From Lentisphaeria bacterium (GTDB lineage Bacteria > Verrucomicrobiota > Lentisphaeria > Victivallales > UBA1829): a stretch of DNA of 14,163 nucleotides. Positions within the stretch are counted from its first letter, which is position 1; every line of letters starts with the position of its first letter. Location: contig JAFYBD010000268.1 in assembly GCA_017540385.1 (NCBI GenBank), positions 1 through 14,163 on the forward strand, in the 5' to 3' direction. A program made the position numbers and the translations under genes. Shown one piece after another: positions 7,200-14,163 of the stretch. The notes under the pieces were generated by a model. It did not search any database. It was given only the letters and a program-made list of their open reading frames with translations, and was not told the origin of the DNA.

Positions 7200-8327
7200 T
7201 TGAAACCGAACCGCCCAAGACATGGCAGACGGCCGTTCCGCAGGCCGGCTCCGCAGAAATACCGCAGGCCGGCGGAACACGTCCCCGCCCGGCTGCACGC
7301 GATCCTGGCCCGGGAAGCGCCAAAGGCGGTCGTCTTCCGCAAGGGACCGTCGAACCGGGTCTGCACTGTCGGCTGGGATCTGGAACATGACACGTTCACC
7401 CCGGGCCAGTGGCTGAAGGGGCGTATCTACGAATACCGCAGCGACCTGTCGCCCGACGGCGAACTGCTCGTGTACTTCGCGGCGGATTTCCGACGGGAAG
7501 ACACGATCCGGGCATACACCGAGGAACTCCGCGCCGGAAAATTCGGTCCCGCACCGGCGGCGCAGCAGGCGCTCGACCGGGGACTCCGCGGCGATGTTCC
7601 GGACGCGTTCGACGAGATCATGGAGCGTTCCCCCGAGGCCGTCATGGGCGAACTCCGCGCGTACGAAGACCAGATGAAGCAGACCCGTCTCGCCGAGAGG
7701 GAGAAACTCGAGGAGTTCGCACGTTCGGACAAGGCCGCGGCCCCCAGCTGGACGGCGGTCTCCCGCGCGCCCTACCTGAAAGCGCTCGATCTGTGGTTCA
7801 ACGGCACGGCGTGGAGCGGCGGCGGGCTCTTCACCGGAAACAACAGTCTGTGGCTGAACTCCCCCGCACCGGACAAGTCGCTCCAGCTGCAGGCCCGGAG
7901 CGATCTGCTGCTGCAGGTGGCCGAACAGCCGCCGTATCAGCCCGATTTCGGGGAGGAGTGCCCCGGCGTGTACTGCCACCGGCTGATCCGGGACGGCTGG
8001 GTCGAGAAAATGCGGACGGAGCAGTCCATCGTGTACGAGAAACCCCTCGCGTGCGGCTGGGCGCTGCAGAAGCTCTTCGTAAGCGGCCATCCCGGAAACG
8101 GCTTCGGCTGTTACTGGGAGCGTCACCGCATCGTGAATCCGGCGCGGCGGCTGAAGGTCGACGGTTCCGGCTGGCGCTGGGCGGATTACGACGCCCCGCG
8201 GAACCGCATCGTGTACGCCAAGAACGGCGCACTGTACGCGCTGGCCGTGGCGGAGGACTTCGGCACGCCGAAGATGCTGTACAATTTCAACGACATGAAG
8301 TTCGAGGCCGTCCCGGCTCCTTACTGA
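7200..8327 (+). CDS. Conserved protein of unknown function, TTG start
   Basis: A 375-residue protein with no signal peptide or membrane segment, so probably cytosolic. I recognise it only as a widespread uncharacterised family. Typical stretches are LHAILAREAPKAVVFRKGPS (32-51), PGQWLKGRIYE (68-78), SPDGELLVYFA (84-94), WTAVSRAPYLKALDLW (184-199) and a C-terminal YDAPRNRIVYAKNGALY. The repeated strand-like units hint at a beta-rich, possibly propeller-like fold, which is inference. Two parts look unusual: an Arg/Pro-rich basic N-terminus (about 4-31), and a charged, helical-looking stretch at about 98-182 that interrupts what I remember as adjacent conserved blocks. The gene lies 42 nt after the transporter stop with no terminator between them, and 39 nt before the next gene, so it may be co-transcribed. 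No function is assigned. Confidence 0.75.
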   Translation: MKPNRPRHGRRPFRRPAPQKYRRPAEHVPARLHAILAREAPKAVVFRKGPSNRVCTVGWDLEHDTFTPGQWLKGRIYEYRSDLSPDGELLVYFAADFRREDTIRAYTEELRAGKFGPAPAAQQALDRGLRGDVPDAFDEIMERSPEAVMGELRAYEDQMKQTRLAEREKLEEFARSDKAAAPSWTAVSRAPYLKALDLWFNGTAWSGGGLFTGNNSLWLNSPAPDKSLQLQARSDLLLQVAEQPPYQPDFGEECPGVYCHRLIRDGWVEKMRTEQSIVYEKPLACGWALQKLFVSGHPGNGFGCYWERHRIVNPARRLKVDGSGWRWADYDAPRNRIVYAKNGALYALAVAEDFGTPKMLYNFNDMKFEAVPAPY

Positions 8328-8366
8328 GCACGGCCCCGATTTCCACGCACAAACGAAAGGCATGCC

Positions 8367-8816
8367 ATGAAGGATCGTTCCGAACAGGCAAAAGAGTATT
8401 TCACGAACGGGGCAAATTGTGCCCAGGCAGTCCTGCGGGCGTTCTGCGACCGCTGCGGACTCACGCCCGACGACGCCATGAAACTCGCCTCCGGATTCGG
8501 CGGCGGCATCGCGCGTCAGCGCGAAGTCTGCGGAGCCGTGACCGGGATGACCATGGCGGCGGACCTGATCCGCGGACCCGGCGAAGGCGCGGACAAGGCC
8601 GCGAAGGACGAACACTACACATTCATCCGCGAGCTCTGCGACGAATTCCGCGCGGAAACCGGATCCATCATCTGCCGCGAACTCCTCGGTCTCGCCCCGA
8701 AACAGTGCGATCAGCCGGTTTCCGAGGCGCGTACGCCCGCATACTACAAAAAACGTCCCTGCGCGGAGCTGGTGGCGCTGGCTGCCGGGATCCTGTCGAA
8801 ACATCTGCCGGATTGA
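8367..8816 (+). CDS. C_GCAxxG_C_C family cysteine-rich probable redox protein
   Basis: A 149-residue cytosolic protein matching the C_GCAxxG_C_C family of probable redox or metal-binding proteins. Cysteines fall at 18 (NGANCAQAV), 27, 30, 55 (REVCGAVTG), 91 (LCDEF), 103 (IICRELLG), 114 and 132, preserving the family pattern of spaced single cysteines around a CGAxxG element and a glycine-rich loop GFGGGIARQ (43-51). There is no export signal and no CxxCH heme motif. The length is normal for a single-domain member. The ATG is preceded by GAAAGG with 6 nt spacing. It follows the unknown-function gene by 39 nt and ends at a weak hairpin plus T-run. The biochemical role of the family is not established; binding of a metal or redox centre is inference from the cysteines. 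Confidence 0.88.
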   Translation: MKDRSEQAKEYFTNGANCAQAVLRAFCDRCGLTPDDAMKLASGFGGGIARQREVCGAVTGMTMAADLIRGPGEGADKAAKDEHYTFIRELCDEFRAETGSIICRELLGLAPKQCDQPVSEARTPAYYKKRPCAELVALAAGILSKHLPD

Positions 8817-8837
8817 GCGCGACGGCATCTTTTTTTT
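8806..8837 (+). terminator. Weak possible intrinsic terminator
   Basis: TGCCG (8806-8810) can pair with CGGCA (8823-8827) around a 12-nt loop, followed by eight T (8830-8837). The stem is only 5 bp and overlaps the stop codon of the cysteine-rich protein gene. The position and T-run fit a terminator, but the hairpin is weak. Confidence 0.4.
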
Positions 8838-8858
8838 CGAGAAAAATGGCTCTGCGGC

Positions 8859-8886
8859 TTGCATTTCCGGGAAATCGGGGTATAGT
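8859..8886 (+). promoter_or_regulatory. Promoter for the small basic protein gene
   Basis: TTGCAT (8859-8864), a 16-nt spacer, then TATAGT (8881-8886, five of six consensus bases), followed by an AT-rich start region. Initiation near 8893 would give a leader of about 50 nt before ATG 8943. It follows a T-run, as expected for a new transcription unit. Confidence 0.6.
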
Positions 8887-8942
8887 ATTTAGTTATTTTT
8901 TCTGCGATACACGAACAACAACTGAATATATGGAGATTTGAA

Positions 8943-9101
8943 ATGTCCAAGCATCCCAGTCTGAAAGCCGCCGGACGCATCCGGAAACAGAGAAACGTCC
9001 TGAAGCGTTTCGAACGCATCAACATCCTCAAGCAGGACGGCCGCTGGCAGGAAGGCCAGAAGGTTCTCAGCGCTCTTCCGAAGACCAAACCCGAAGAGTA
9101 A
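8943..9101 (+). CDS. Small basic protein of the Verrucomicrobia/Chlamydiae type
   Basis: A 52-residue protein beginning MSKHPSLKAAGRIRKQR, with a central NVLKRFERINILKQDG (18-33) and ending ALPKTKPEE. It is rich in Lys and Arg, has no cysteine, no signal peptide and no membrane segment. I recognise the pattern (HPSL near the start, RNVLKRFERI in the middle, GLPKTKPE-like end) as a small basic protein family that a TIGRFAM model describes from Verrucomicrobia and Chlamydiae; its function is, to my knowledge, unknown. Basic charge and size suggest RNA or ribosome association, which is inference. The start is supported by GGAG 7 nt upstream, and the gene has its own promoter (8859-8886) and a downstream hairpin array. 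It is the strongest taxonomic marker in the window. Confidence 0.85.
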   Translation: MSKHPSLKAAGRIRKQRNVLKRFERINILKQDGRWQEGQKVLSALPKTKPEE

Positions 9102-9104
9102 GCC

Positions 9105-9156
9105 CCGGTACCGCTCGCGGTACGGACCTCCGCGCCGTTCACGGCGAGGCGGAGGT
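9105..9156 (+). other. Two tandem RNA hairpins downstream of the small basic protein gene
   Basis: Hairpin 1: CC (9105-9106) plus GTACCG (9108-9113) pair with CGGTACGG (9118-9125), loop CTCG, with one unpaired G at 9107. Hairpin 2: ACCTCCGC (9126-9133) pairs with GCGGAGGT (9149-9156), and inside it GCCG pairs with CGGC around loop TTCA, leaving GAG unpaired. They begin 3 nt after the stop codon and directly abut each other. They may stabilise the mRNA 3' end or form part of a leader for the next gene. Confidence 0.55.
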
Positions 9157-9165
9157 TTGAGATCA

Positions 9166-9201
9166 GGGACGTCCCGACACAGGAGCGTCCCCGTTTTTTT
9201 T
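9166..9201 (+). terminator. Intrinsic terminator just upstream of aconitase
   Basis: GGGACG (9166-9171) pairs with CGTCCC (9186-9191), extended inward by TCC/GGA with one unpaired G. Two nucleotides then lead into eight T (9194-9201). It is a good intrinsic terminator for the small basic protein gene. Its T-run ends only 25 nt before the aconitase ATG, so it also lies within any aconitase leader that starts upstream. Confidence 0.75.
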
Positions 9202-9226
9202 ACATTGAAATTGGAGTTAGACGGCA

Positions 9227-11176
9227 ATGGCAAAAGGCACGGTCATTCAGAAGATTTTAGCGAACCACCTCGTATCCGGCAGCGGCGTCCCGGGCGAACC
9301 CGCGGCGATCCGCATCGACCAGACGCTGACGCAGGACGCGACGGGCACGATGGCGTATCTGGAACTCGAGGCCATGGGGACCGGCAAGGTGAAAACCGAG
9401 CTGTCCGTGTCCTACGTGGACCACAACATGCTCCAGATGGGCCCCGAAAACCCGAACGACCACCTGTATCTGCAGTCCGTCGCGGCCGCCCACGGGATCC
9501 GGTTCAGCCGCCCCGGCAACGGCATCTGCCATCAGGTCCACCTGGAACGCTTCGGCGTGCCCGGCAAGACCCTGCTCGGCTCCGACTCCCACACGCCCAC
9601 CGGCGGTGGCATCGGCATGATGGCCATCGGCGCGGGCGGCCTGGACGTCGCACTCGCCATGGCGGGCAAGCCGTTCCGTCTGGCCTACCCGAAGATCGTC
9701 GGCGTGCGCCTGACCGGCGAACTCATGCCGTGGGTCGCGGCGAAGGACGTGATCCTGAAGGTCCTGAGCATCCTCACGACCAAGGGCAACGTCGGCTGCA
9801 TGGTCGAGTATTTCGGACCCGGCGTGGCCACGCTCTCCGTGCCCCAGCGCGCCACCATCACGAACATGGGCGCCGAGCTCGGCGTCACCACCAGCGTCTT
9901 CCCCTCCGACGACCGCACGAAGGCCTTCCTCGAGGCCCAGGGACGCGGCTCGGTCTGGACCGAACTCGTCGCCGACGCGGACGCCGAATACGACCGCGTG
10001 ATCGACATCAACCTCTCGCACCTTGAGCCCATGGCCGCCTGCCCCTCCAGCCCGGACAACATCAAGACCGTGTCCGAACTCGCCGGAATGAAGGTCAACC
10101 AGGTCATCATCGGATCCTGCACGAACAGCTCCTACCGCGACCTCTCCATCGTCGCCGGCATGCTCAAGGGCCGCAAGGTCCATCCGAACGTCTCACTCGA
10201 CATCGCCCCCGGCAGCCGTCAGGTCCTGACCATGCTCGCCGCCGACGGCAAGCTCGCCGACATCGTGGCCGCCGGAGCCCGCATCCTCGAATGTGGCTGC
10301 GGCCCCTGCATCGGCCAGGGCCAGAGCCCCGCGAACGGCACCGTCACGGTCCGCACGTTCAACCGCAACTTCCCCGGCCGGTCCGGCACCAAGGGCGACC
10401 AGTCCTATCTGGTGAGCCCGGAGACCGCCTGCGCGGCCGCCCTCACCGGCGAATTCACGTCCCCGCTCGCACTCGGGTTCGACTACCCCGTCTTCGAGGA
10501 GCCGAAGGCGTTCGCGGTCGACGACTCCATGATCCTGCCGCCCGCCGACGATCCGGCGTCCGTCGAGATCATCCGCAAGCCCACGATCGGCGCGCCGCCG
10601 AACTGCAAGCCGCTGCCCGAGAAGCTCGACGGCGTGGTCGTCATCAAGACCGGCGACAAGACCTCCACCGACGACATCATGCCCGCCGGCGCGTACCTCA
10701 AATACCGCAGCAACATCCCCGAATACGCCAAGGCCGTCTTCGCGCAGACCAACGTCCCCGGCAAACCCACGTTCGCCGAACGCGCCTCCGCCGTCCGCGA
10801 CTCCGGCCGCCAGGCCGTCATCGTCGGCCGCGACAGCTTCGGCCAGGGCTCCAGCCGCGAACACGCCGCCATCTGCCCGATGTACCTGGGCGTGAAGGCC
10901 GTCGTCGCCATCGCCATCGAACGCATCATCCGCGCGAACATGATCAACTTCGGCATCCTCCCGCTCACGTTCGCCGATCCCGCCGACTACGACCGGATCG
11001 ACCCGGAGGACTCCATCGTGATCGACGACCTCCGCAAGGCCGTCCGCCAGACCGCCGTCACCGCCACCGTGAAGAAGAAATCCGGCGGCGAAACATTCCA
11101 GATCAGACTGAACCTGAACGTGTCGGACGAAGACCGCGCCATCCTCGCCGCTGGCGGCCGGCTGAACGTCCGGTAA
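9227..11176 (+). CDS. acn: Aconitate hydratase, single-chain 4Fe-4S enzyme of the about 650-residue type
   Basis: TCA-cycle enzyme interconverting citrate and isocitrate through cis-aconitate in the cytosol. Its 649 residues fit the shorter bacterial 'Aquifex-type' or mitochondrial-like aconitases rather than the roughly 890-residue AcnA. The 4Fe-4S ligands are C298 (GSCTNSS) and C358/C361 (CGCGPCIGQ). Other active-site blocks are GSDSHTPTGGG (118-128), NFPGRSGT (381-388) and, in the C-terminal swivel domain, GQGSSREHAA (540-549). The single chain, with the swivel domain fused at about 460-649, argues against the split LeuCD isopropylmalate isomerase and two-subunit homoaconitase. The start has GGAG 10 nt upstream, a rather long spacing. 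A strong terminator ends 25 nt before the ATG, leaving no room for a separate promoter after it. speA follows after 79 nt on the same strand. Confidence 0.93.
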   Translation: MAKGTVIQKILANHLVSGSGVPGEPAAIRIDQTLTQDATGTMAYLELEAMGTGKVKTELSVSYVDHNMLQMGPENPNDHLYLQSVAAAHGIRFSRPGNGICHQVHLERFGVPGKTLLGSDSHTPTGGGIGMMAIGAGGLDVALAMAGKPFRLAYPKIVGVRLTGELMPWVAAKDVILKVLSILTTKGNVGCMVEYFGPGVATLSVPQRATITNMGAELGVTTSVFPSDDRTKAFLEAQGRGSVWTELVADADAEYDRVIDINLSHLEPMAACPSSPDNIKTVSELAGMKVNQVIIGSCTNSSYRDLSIVAGMLKGRKVHPNVSLDIAPGSRQVLTMLAADGKLADIVAAGARILECGCGPCIGQGQSPANGTVTVRTFNRNFPGRSGTKGDQSYLVSPETACAAALTGEFTSPLALGFDYPVFEEPKAFAVDDSMILPPADDPASVEIIRKPTIGAPPNCKPLPEKLDGVVVIKTGDKTSTDDIMPAGAYLKYRSNIPEYAKAVFAQTNVPGKPTFAERASAVRDSGRQAVIVGRDSFGQGSSREHAAICPMYLGVKAVVAIAIERIIRANMINFGILPLTFADPADYDRIDPEDSIVIDDLRKAVRQTAVTATVKKKSGGETFQIRLNLNVSDEDRAILAAGGRLNVR

Positions 11177-11224
11177 CCGCCGGGGACGGGAAGCCGCCCG
11201 GGAACGTCATTATTCACTACTTGT

Positions 11225-11238
11225 CCGGCTCGCGCCGG
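11225..11238 (+). other. Small GC hairpin before the speA ribosome binding site
   Basis: CCGGC (11225-11229) pairs with GCCGG (11234-11238), loop TCGC, ending 7 nt before AGGA (11246-11249) of speA. There is no T-run, so it is not an intrinsic terminator. In GC-rich DNA a 5-bp stem can arise by chance. Confidence 0.3.
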
Positions 11239-11255
11239 GGATCGCAGGAACGGGA

Positions 11256-13178
11256 ATGAACGTCAAGAAAAACAAATTCGAACACTGGTCGGCGGACGAC
11301 TCCGCCATGCTCTACGGCATCAACGACTGGGGCGCCGGGTACTTCCACGTGAACGACAAGGGCGAACTCACGATCTCGCCCAGCCCGGACAAGGACGCGC
11401 CGACGGTCAGCCTGCCGGACATCGTGCACGGCATCCTCGAACGCGGCATGAACATGCCCGTGCTGATCCGCGTGAGCAACATCCTGGACTCCCGCATCAA
11501 ACAGCTGCACGCGAGCTTCCGCAAGGCCATCGCCCAGACGAAATACAAGGGCCAGTACAAGGGCGTCTTCCCGATCAAGGTCAATCAGCAGCAGCAGGTC
11601 GTCGAGGACATCTCGCGCTTCGGAAAGGAATTCCATCACGGTCTCGAAGCAGGCAGCAAGGCGGAACTCATCGCCGCGCTCGGCACGCTCCACGACCCGG
11701 AGGCCTGCGTGGTCTGCAACGGCTACAAGGACGAGGAATTCATCGACCTCGCGCTCTACGCCTCCATGCTCGGATTCCAGTGCATCCTCGTGATCGAGAT
11801 GCCCAGCGAGCTGGACGTGATCATCGAACGCAGCCGCGCGCTCGGCGTGAAGCCGAAGATCGGCGTCCGCATGAAACTCTCCACCCGCGCGGGCGGCAAA
11901 TGGACCGAATCCGGCGGCGACCGGAGCGTCTTCGGTCTGAACTCCGCCCAGCTCATGGAGCTCGTCGACCACCTGAAGGACGAGAACATGCTCGACTGTC
12001 TCCGCCTGCTCCATTACCACATCGGCTCCCAGATCCCGAACATCCGCGACGTGCGCGCAGGCGTCCAGGAGGCCAGCCGCGTCTACACCGGCCTCGTGCA
12101 GGAAGGCGCCCCGATGGGCTACCTCGACCTCGGCGGTGGACTCGCGGTCGACTACGACGGCTCCCATACCAATTACCAGCACAGCAGAAACTACACCCTC
12201 GACGAATACTGCGTGGACATCATCGAGACCGTCGGCGAACTGCTCTCCGAAGCCGCGATCCCCCACCCGGACATCATCACCGAGTCCGGCCGCGCCACCG
12301 TGGCGTATTCCTCCATCCTGCTCTTCAACATCCTCGACGTCGCCAGGTTCGACCCCGTGAAGATCCCCGACAAACTGCCGGAGAACGCCCACGACCTCAC
12401 GAAGGACCTGATGAACATCCTGTCGAACATCAACCAGAAAAACCTGCAGGAGTTCTTCCACGACGCCATCTACGACCGCGACGAACTGCGGCTGCTCTTC
12501 AAGAACGGACGCATCTCGCTGCGCGAACGCGCCATCGTGGAGTCCGCGTTCTGGCACATCATGGCCGTCGCGAACAAGGAGGTGCAGAAGCTGAACTACA
12601 TCCCGGACGAATTCGAGGACCTCGACGCCGCGCTCGCCGACATCTACTACGCCAATTTCAGCGTCTTCCAGTCGCTCCCCGACTCCTGGGCCATCCAGCA
12701 GGTCTTCCCCATCGTCCCAATCCACCGCCTGACCGAACGCCCCACGCGCAACGCCATCCTCTCCGACATCACCTGCGACTGCGACGGCAAGGTCGACAAG
12801 TTCGTCGACCTCCACGACGAGCTCCACACGCTCCCGCTGCACGAACTGAAGCCGGACGAGGAATATTACCTCGGCGTCTTCCTGGTCGGGGCGTATCAGG
12901 AGACCCTCGGCGACCTGCACAACCTGCTCGGGGACACCAACGTCGTCAGCATCACGATCTCCCCGGACGGCCACTTCGACATCGACAAGGAGATCGAGGG
13001 CGACTCCGTCGGCGACGTGCTGTCCTACGTGGAATACGACGCCAAGGAGCTCATCAATTTCTTCCGCAGCGTCGCCGAAAAGGCCGTCCGCAAGAAGATG
13101 ATCACACCCGCCCAGCGGAAGACCATCACCGGCGCTTTCGAGGACGGCATCCGCGGCTATACCTACTTCGAACGTTAA
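11256..13178 (+). CDS. speA: Biosynthetic arginine decarboxylase
   Basis: PLP enzyme of the alanine-racemase fold that decarboxylates arginine to agmatine, the entry to putrescine and spermidine synthesis. The 640-residue length fits the SpeA family. The PLP lysine is K108 in GVFPIKVNQ. Further hallmarks are HHGLEAGSKAEL (127-138), the histidine block HYHIGSQ (253-259), the glycine-rich phosphate loop DLGGGLAVDY (291-300), ESGRA (343-347) and the late catalytic cysteine block SDITCDCDG with C507. AGGA lies 6 nt before the ATG, so the start is well supported. A putative carboxynorspermidine dehydrogenase begins 33 nt downstream with a perfect ribosome binding site, indicating a polyamine operon. 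The agmatine-processing genes expected next in the pathway (speB, or aguA plus aguB) are not in the window. Ornithine or diaminopimelate decarboxylases are shorter and fit less well. Confidence 0.95.
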   Translation: MNVKKNKFEHWSADDSAMLYGINDWGAGYFHVNDKGELTISPSPDKDAPTVSLPDIVHGILERGMNMPVLIRVSNILDSRIKQLHASFRKAIAQTKYKGQYKGVFPIKVNQQQQVVEDISRFGKEFHHGLEAGSKAELIAALGTLHDPEACVVCNGYKDEEFIDLALYASMLGFQCILVIEMPSELDVIIERSRALGVKPKIGVRMKLSTRAGGKWTESGGDRSVFGLNSAQLMELVDHLKDENMLDCLRLLHYHIGSQIPNIRDVRAGVQEASRVYTGLVQEGAPMGYLDLGGGLAVDYDGSHTNYQHSRNYTLDEYCVDIIETVGELLSEAAIPHPDIITESGRATVAYSSILLFNILDVARFDPVKIPDKLPENAHDLTKDLMNILSNINQKNLQEFFHDAIYDRDELRLLFKNGRISLRERAIVESAFWHIMAVANKEVQKLNYIPDEFEDLDAALADIYYANFSVFQSLPDSWAIQQVFPIVPIHRLTERPTRNAILSDITCDCDGKVDKFVDLHDELHTLPLHELKPDEEYYLGVFLVGAYQETLGDLHNLLGDTNVVSITISPDGHFDIDKEIEGDSVGDVLSYVEYDAKELINFFRSVAEKAVRKKMITPAQRKTITGAFEDGIRGYTYFER

Positions 13179-13195
13179 CCATCCGAACCCTTACA

Positions 13196-13203
13196 TAAGG
13201 AGG
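13196..13203 (+). promoter_or_regulatory. Consensus Shine-Dalgarno sequence
   Basis: TAAGGAGG, a perfect anti-16S complement, is placed 8 nt before ATG 13212. It is stronger than the sites of neighbouring genes and fixes the start of the dehydrogenase gene. It lies in the 33-nt gap after speA, which supports re-initiation on a shared transcript. Confidence 0.8.
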
Positions 13204-13211
13204 CCCACACC

Positions 13212-14163
13212 ATGTCCAGAGTCCTGATCATCGGAGCCGGCGGCGTCGCGACCGTCGCCGCGCACAAATGCGTCCAGGCCCACGACGTCTTCTCCGACGT
13301 CATGATCGCCAGCAGAACCGAGTCCAAATGCAAGAAGCTCGCAGCGGCCCTCAAACGTCCCGTCCAGACCGCTCAGGTCGACGCCGACAACGTCCCGCAG
13401 CTCGTCGAGCTCATCCGCTCGTTCCGCCCCGATGTGGTCCTGAACCTCGCGCTGCCCTACCAGGACCTCCACATCATGGATGCCTGCCTCGAAACCGGAG
13501 TCGATTACGTCGACGCCGCCAACTACGAGCCGCCGGACGTCGCGCACTTCGAATACAGCTGGCAGTGGGCGTACCGCGACCGCTTCCGCGAGAAAGGCAT
13601 CACCGCGCTCCTCGGCAGCGGATTCGACCCCGGCGTGACCAACGTCTACACCGCGTGGGAAACGCAGTATTTCGACACCATCGACACGCTCGACATCATC
13701 GACTGCAACGCCGGCGACAACGGCCAGGCGTTCGCCACCAATTTCAACCCCGAAATCAACATCCGCGAAGTCACCGCGAAGGGCAAATACTTCAAGGACG
13801 GGCAGTTCGTCGAGACCGAGCCGCTCGAGTTCTCCAAGATGTACGACTTCCCCGCCGGGATCGGTCCGAAGAAGATCTACCTGCTCTGGCATGAGGAACT
13901 CGAATCGCTCGCCCCGTACCTGAAGCCCTACGGACTCAAGGAGGCGCGCTTCTGGATGACCTTCTCCGACAACTACATCAAGCACCTGGATGTCCTCCAG
14001 GACGTCGGCATGACCCGCATCGACCCCGTCATGTACGAGGGACACGAGATCATCCCGCTCCAGTTCCTGAAGGCGCTCCTGCCCGACCCGGCCTCCCTCG
14101 GCCCGCTCACGAAGGGCAAGACCTGCATCGGCTGCCTCCTGCAGGGCACCAAGGACGGCAAGC
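13212..14163 (+). CDS. Carboxynorspermidine/carboxyspermidine dehydrogenase (saccharopine dehydrogenase family), 3' end outside window
   Basis: The first 317 codons are present; full-length family members are roughly 400 residues, so about 80 are missing. The NAD(P)-binding Rossmann start is VLIIGAGGVATVAA (4-17). Also typical are LNLALPYQDLHIMDACLETG (77-96), DYVDAANYE (98-106) and GSGFDPGVTNVY (135-146), patterns of the saccharopine-dehydrogenase-like enzymes that reductively condense aspartate semialdehyde with diaminopropane or putrescine to give carboxy(nor)spermidine. Location 33 nt after speA supports the polyamine role over lysine metabolism and points to putrescine as the likely acceptor. 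The product would then need carboxynorspermidine decarboxylase (nspC-like), which I would expect just beyond the window. True saccharopine dehydrogenase for lysine is the main alternative and is less likely in this context. Confidence 0.88.
   Translation, partial: MSRVLIIGAGGVATVAAHKCVQAHDVFSDVMIASRTESKCKKLAAALKRPVQTAQVDADNVPQLVELIRSFRPDVVLNLALPYQDLHIMDACLETGVDYVDAANYEPPDVAHFEYSWQWAYRDRFREKGITALLGSGFDPGVTNVYTAWETQYFDTIDTLDIIDCNAGDNGQAFATNFNPEINIREVTAKGKYFKDGQFVETEPLEFSKMYDFPAGIGPKKIYLLWHEELESLAPYLKPYGLKEARFWMTFSDNYIKHLDVLQDVGMTRIDPVMYEGHEIIPLQFLKALLPDPASLGPLTKGKTCIGCLLQGTKDGK

Noticed and set aside
9102..9226. Riboswitch or T-box leader upstream of aconitase
   Set aside because: The hairpins lack a T-box consensus and any riboswitch core I can recognise; kept only as a possible attenuator.
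9227..11176. 3-isopropylmalate dehydratase (LeuC/LeuD fusion) for the 649-residue dehydratase
   Set aside because: Length, the single chain with swivel domain and the active-site blocks fit aconitase, and no leucine genes are adjacent.
11217..12974. 585-codon ORF on the minus strand opposite speA
   Set aside because: Biased Val/Asp/Glu translation without motifs; it runs across the speA start and is explained by third-position GC bias of speA.

Overview
This is a GC-rich bacterial chromosomal window with compact, mostly + strand genes. The best clue to the host is a 52-codon gene at 8943-9101. It encodes a small basic protein of a type I recall as confined to the Verrucomicrobia/Chlamydiae (PVC) group. 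Together with a Gram-negative LptF/LptG permease, a large secreted-looking carbohydrate-binding-type protein and GC-rich coding sequence, this suggests a Lentisphaerae- or Verrucomicrobia-like bacterium, possibly gut-associated. That placement is inference; no rRNA gene is present to settle it.

Left part (1-3870): the 3' end of a long, probably carbohydrate-active protein runs rightward and meets a leftward pair, LptF/LptG permease then threonine synthase (thrC). A two-sided hairpin terminator lies at the convergence. The leftward pair is tightly coupled (4 nt apart) and has a good sigma-70-type promoter at 3840-3868.

Middle (3870-8820): an AT-richer divergent intergenic region precedes a 1015-residue amino-acid-type ABC transporter polypeptide. 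By my reading its lobe order is C-N-C-N-C-N followed by a permease: three second lobes and three first lobes of SBP_bac_3 type, offset by half a unit. No ATPase gene lies nearby. It is followed by a TTG-started conserved protein of unknown function and a C_GCAxxG_C_C-type cysteine protein, all closely spaced on the same strand.

Right part (8820-14163): the small basic protein has its own promoter and is followed by three successive hairpins, the last a strong intrinsic terminator ending 25 nt before the aconitase start. Next come aconitate hydratase, arginine decarboxylase (speA) and a carboxynorspermidine/carboxyspermidine dehydrogenase cut off by the window end. The last two point to polyamine synthesis through agmatine, putrescine and carboxyspermidine rather than through S-adenosylmethionine decarboxylation.

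I saw no tRNA or rRNA gene, CRISPR array, insertion sequence or phage gene. The most unusual item is the half-unit-shifted binding-protein/permease fusion. The most testable regulatory item is the terminator inside the presumed aconitase leader.
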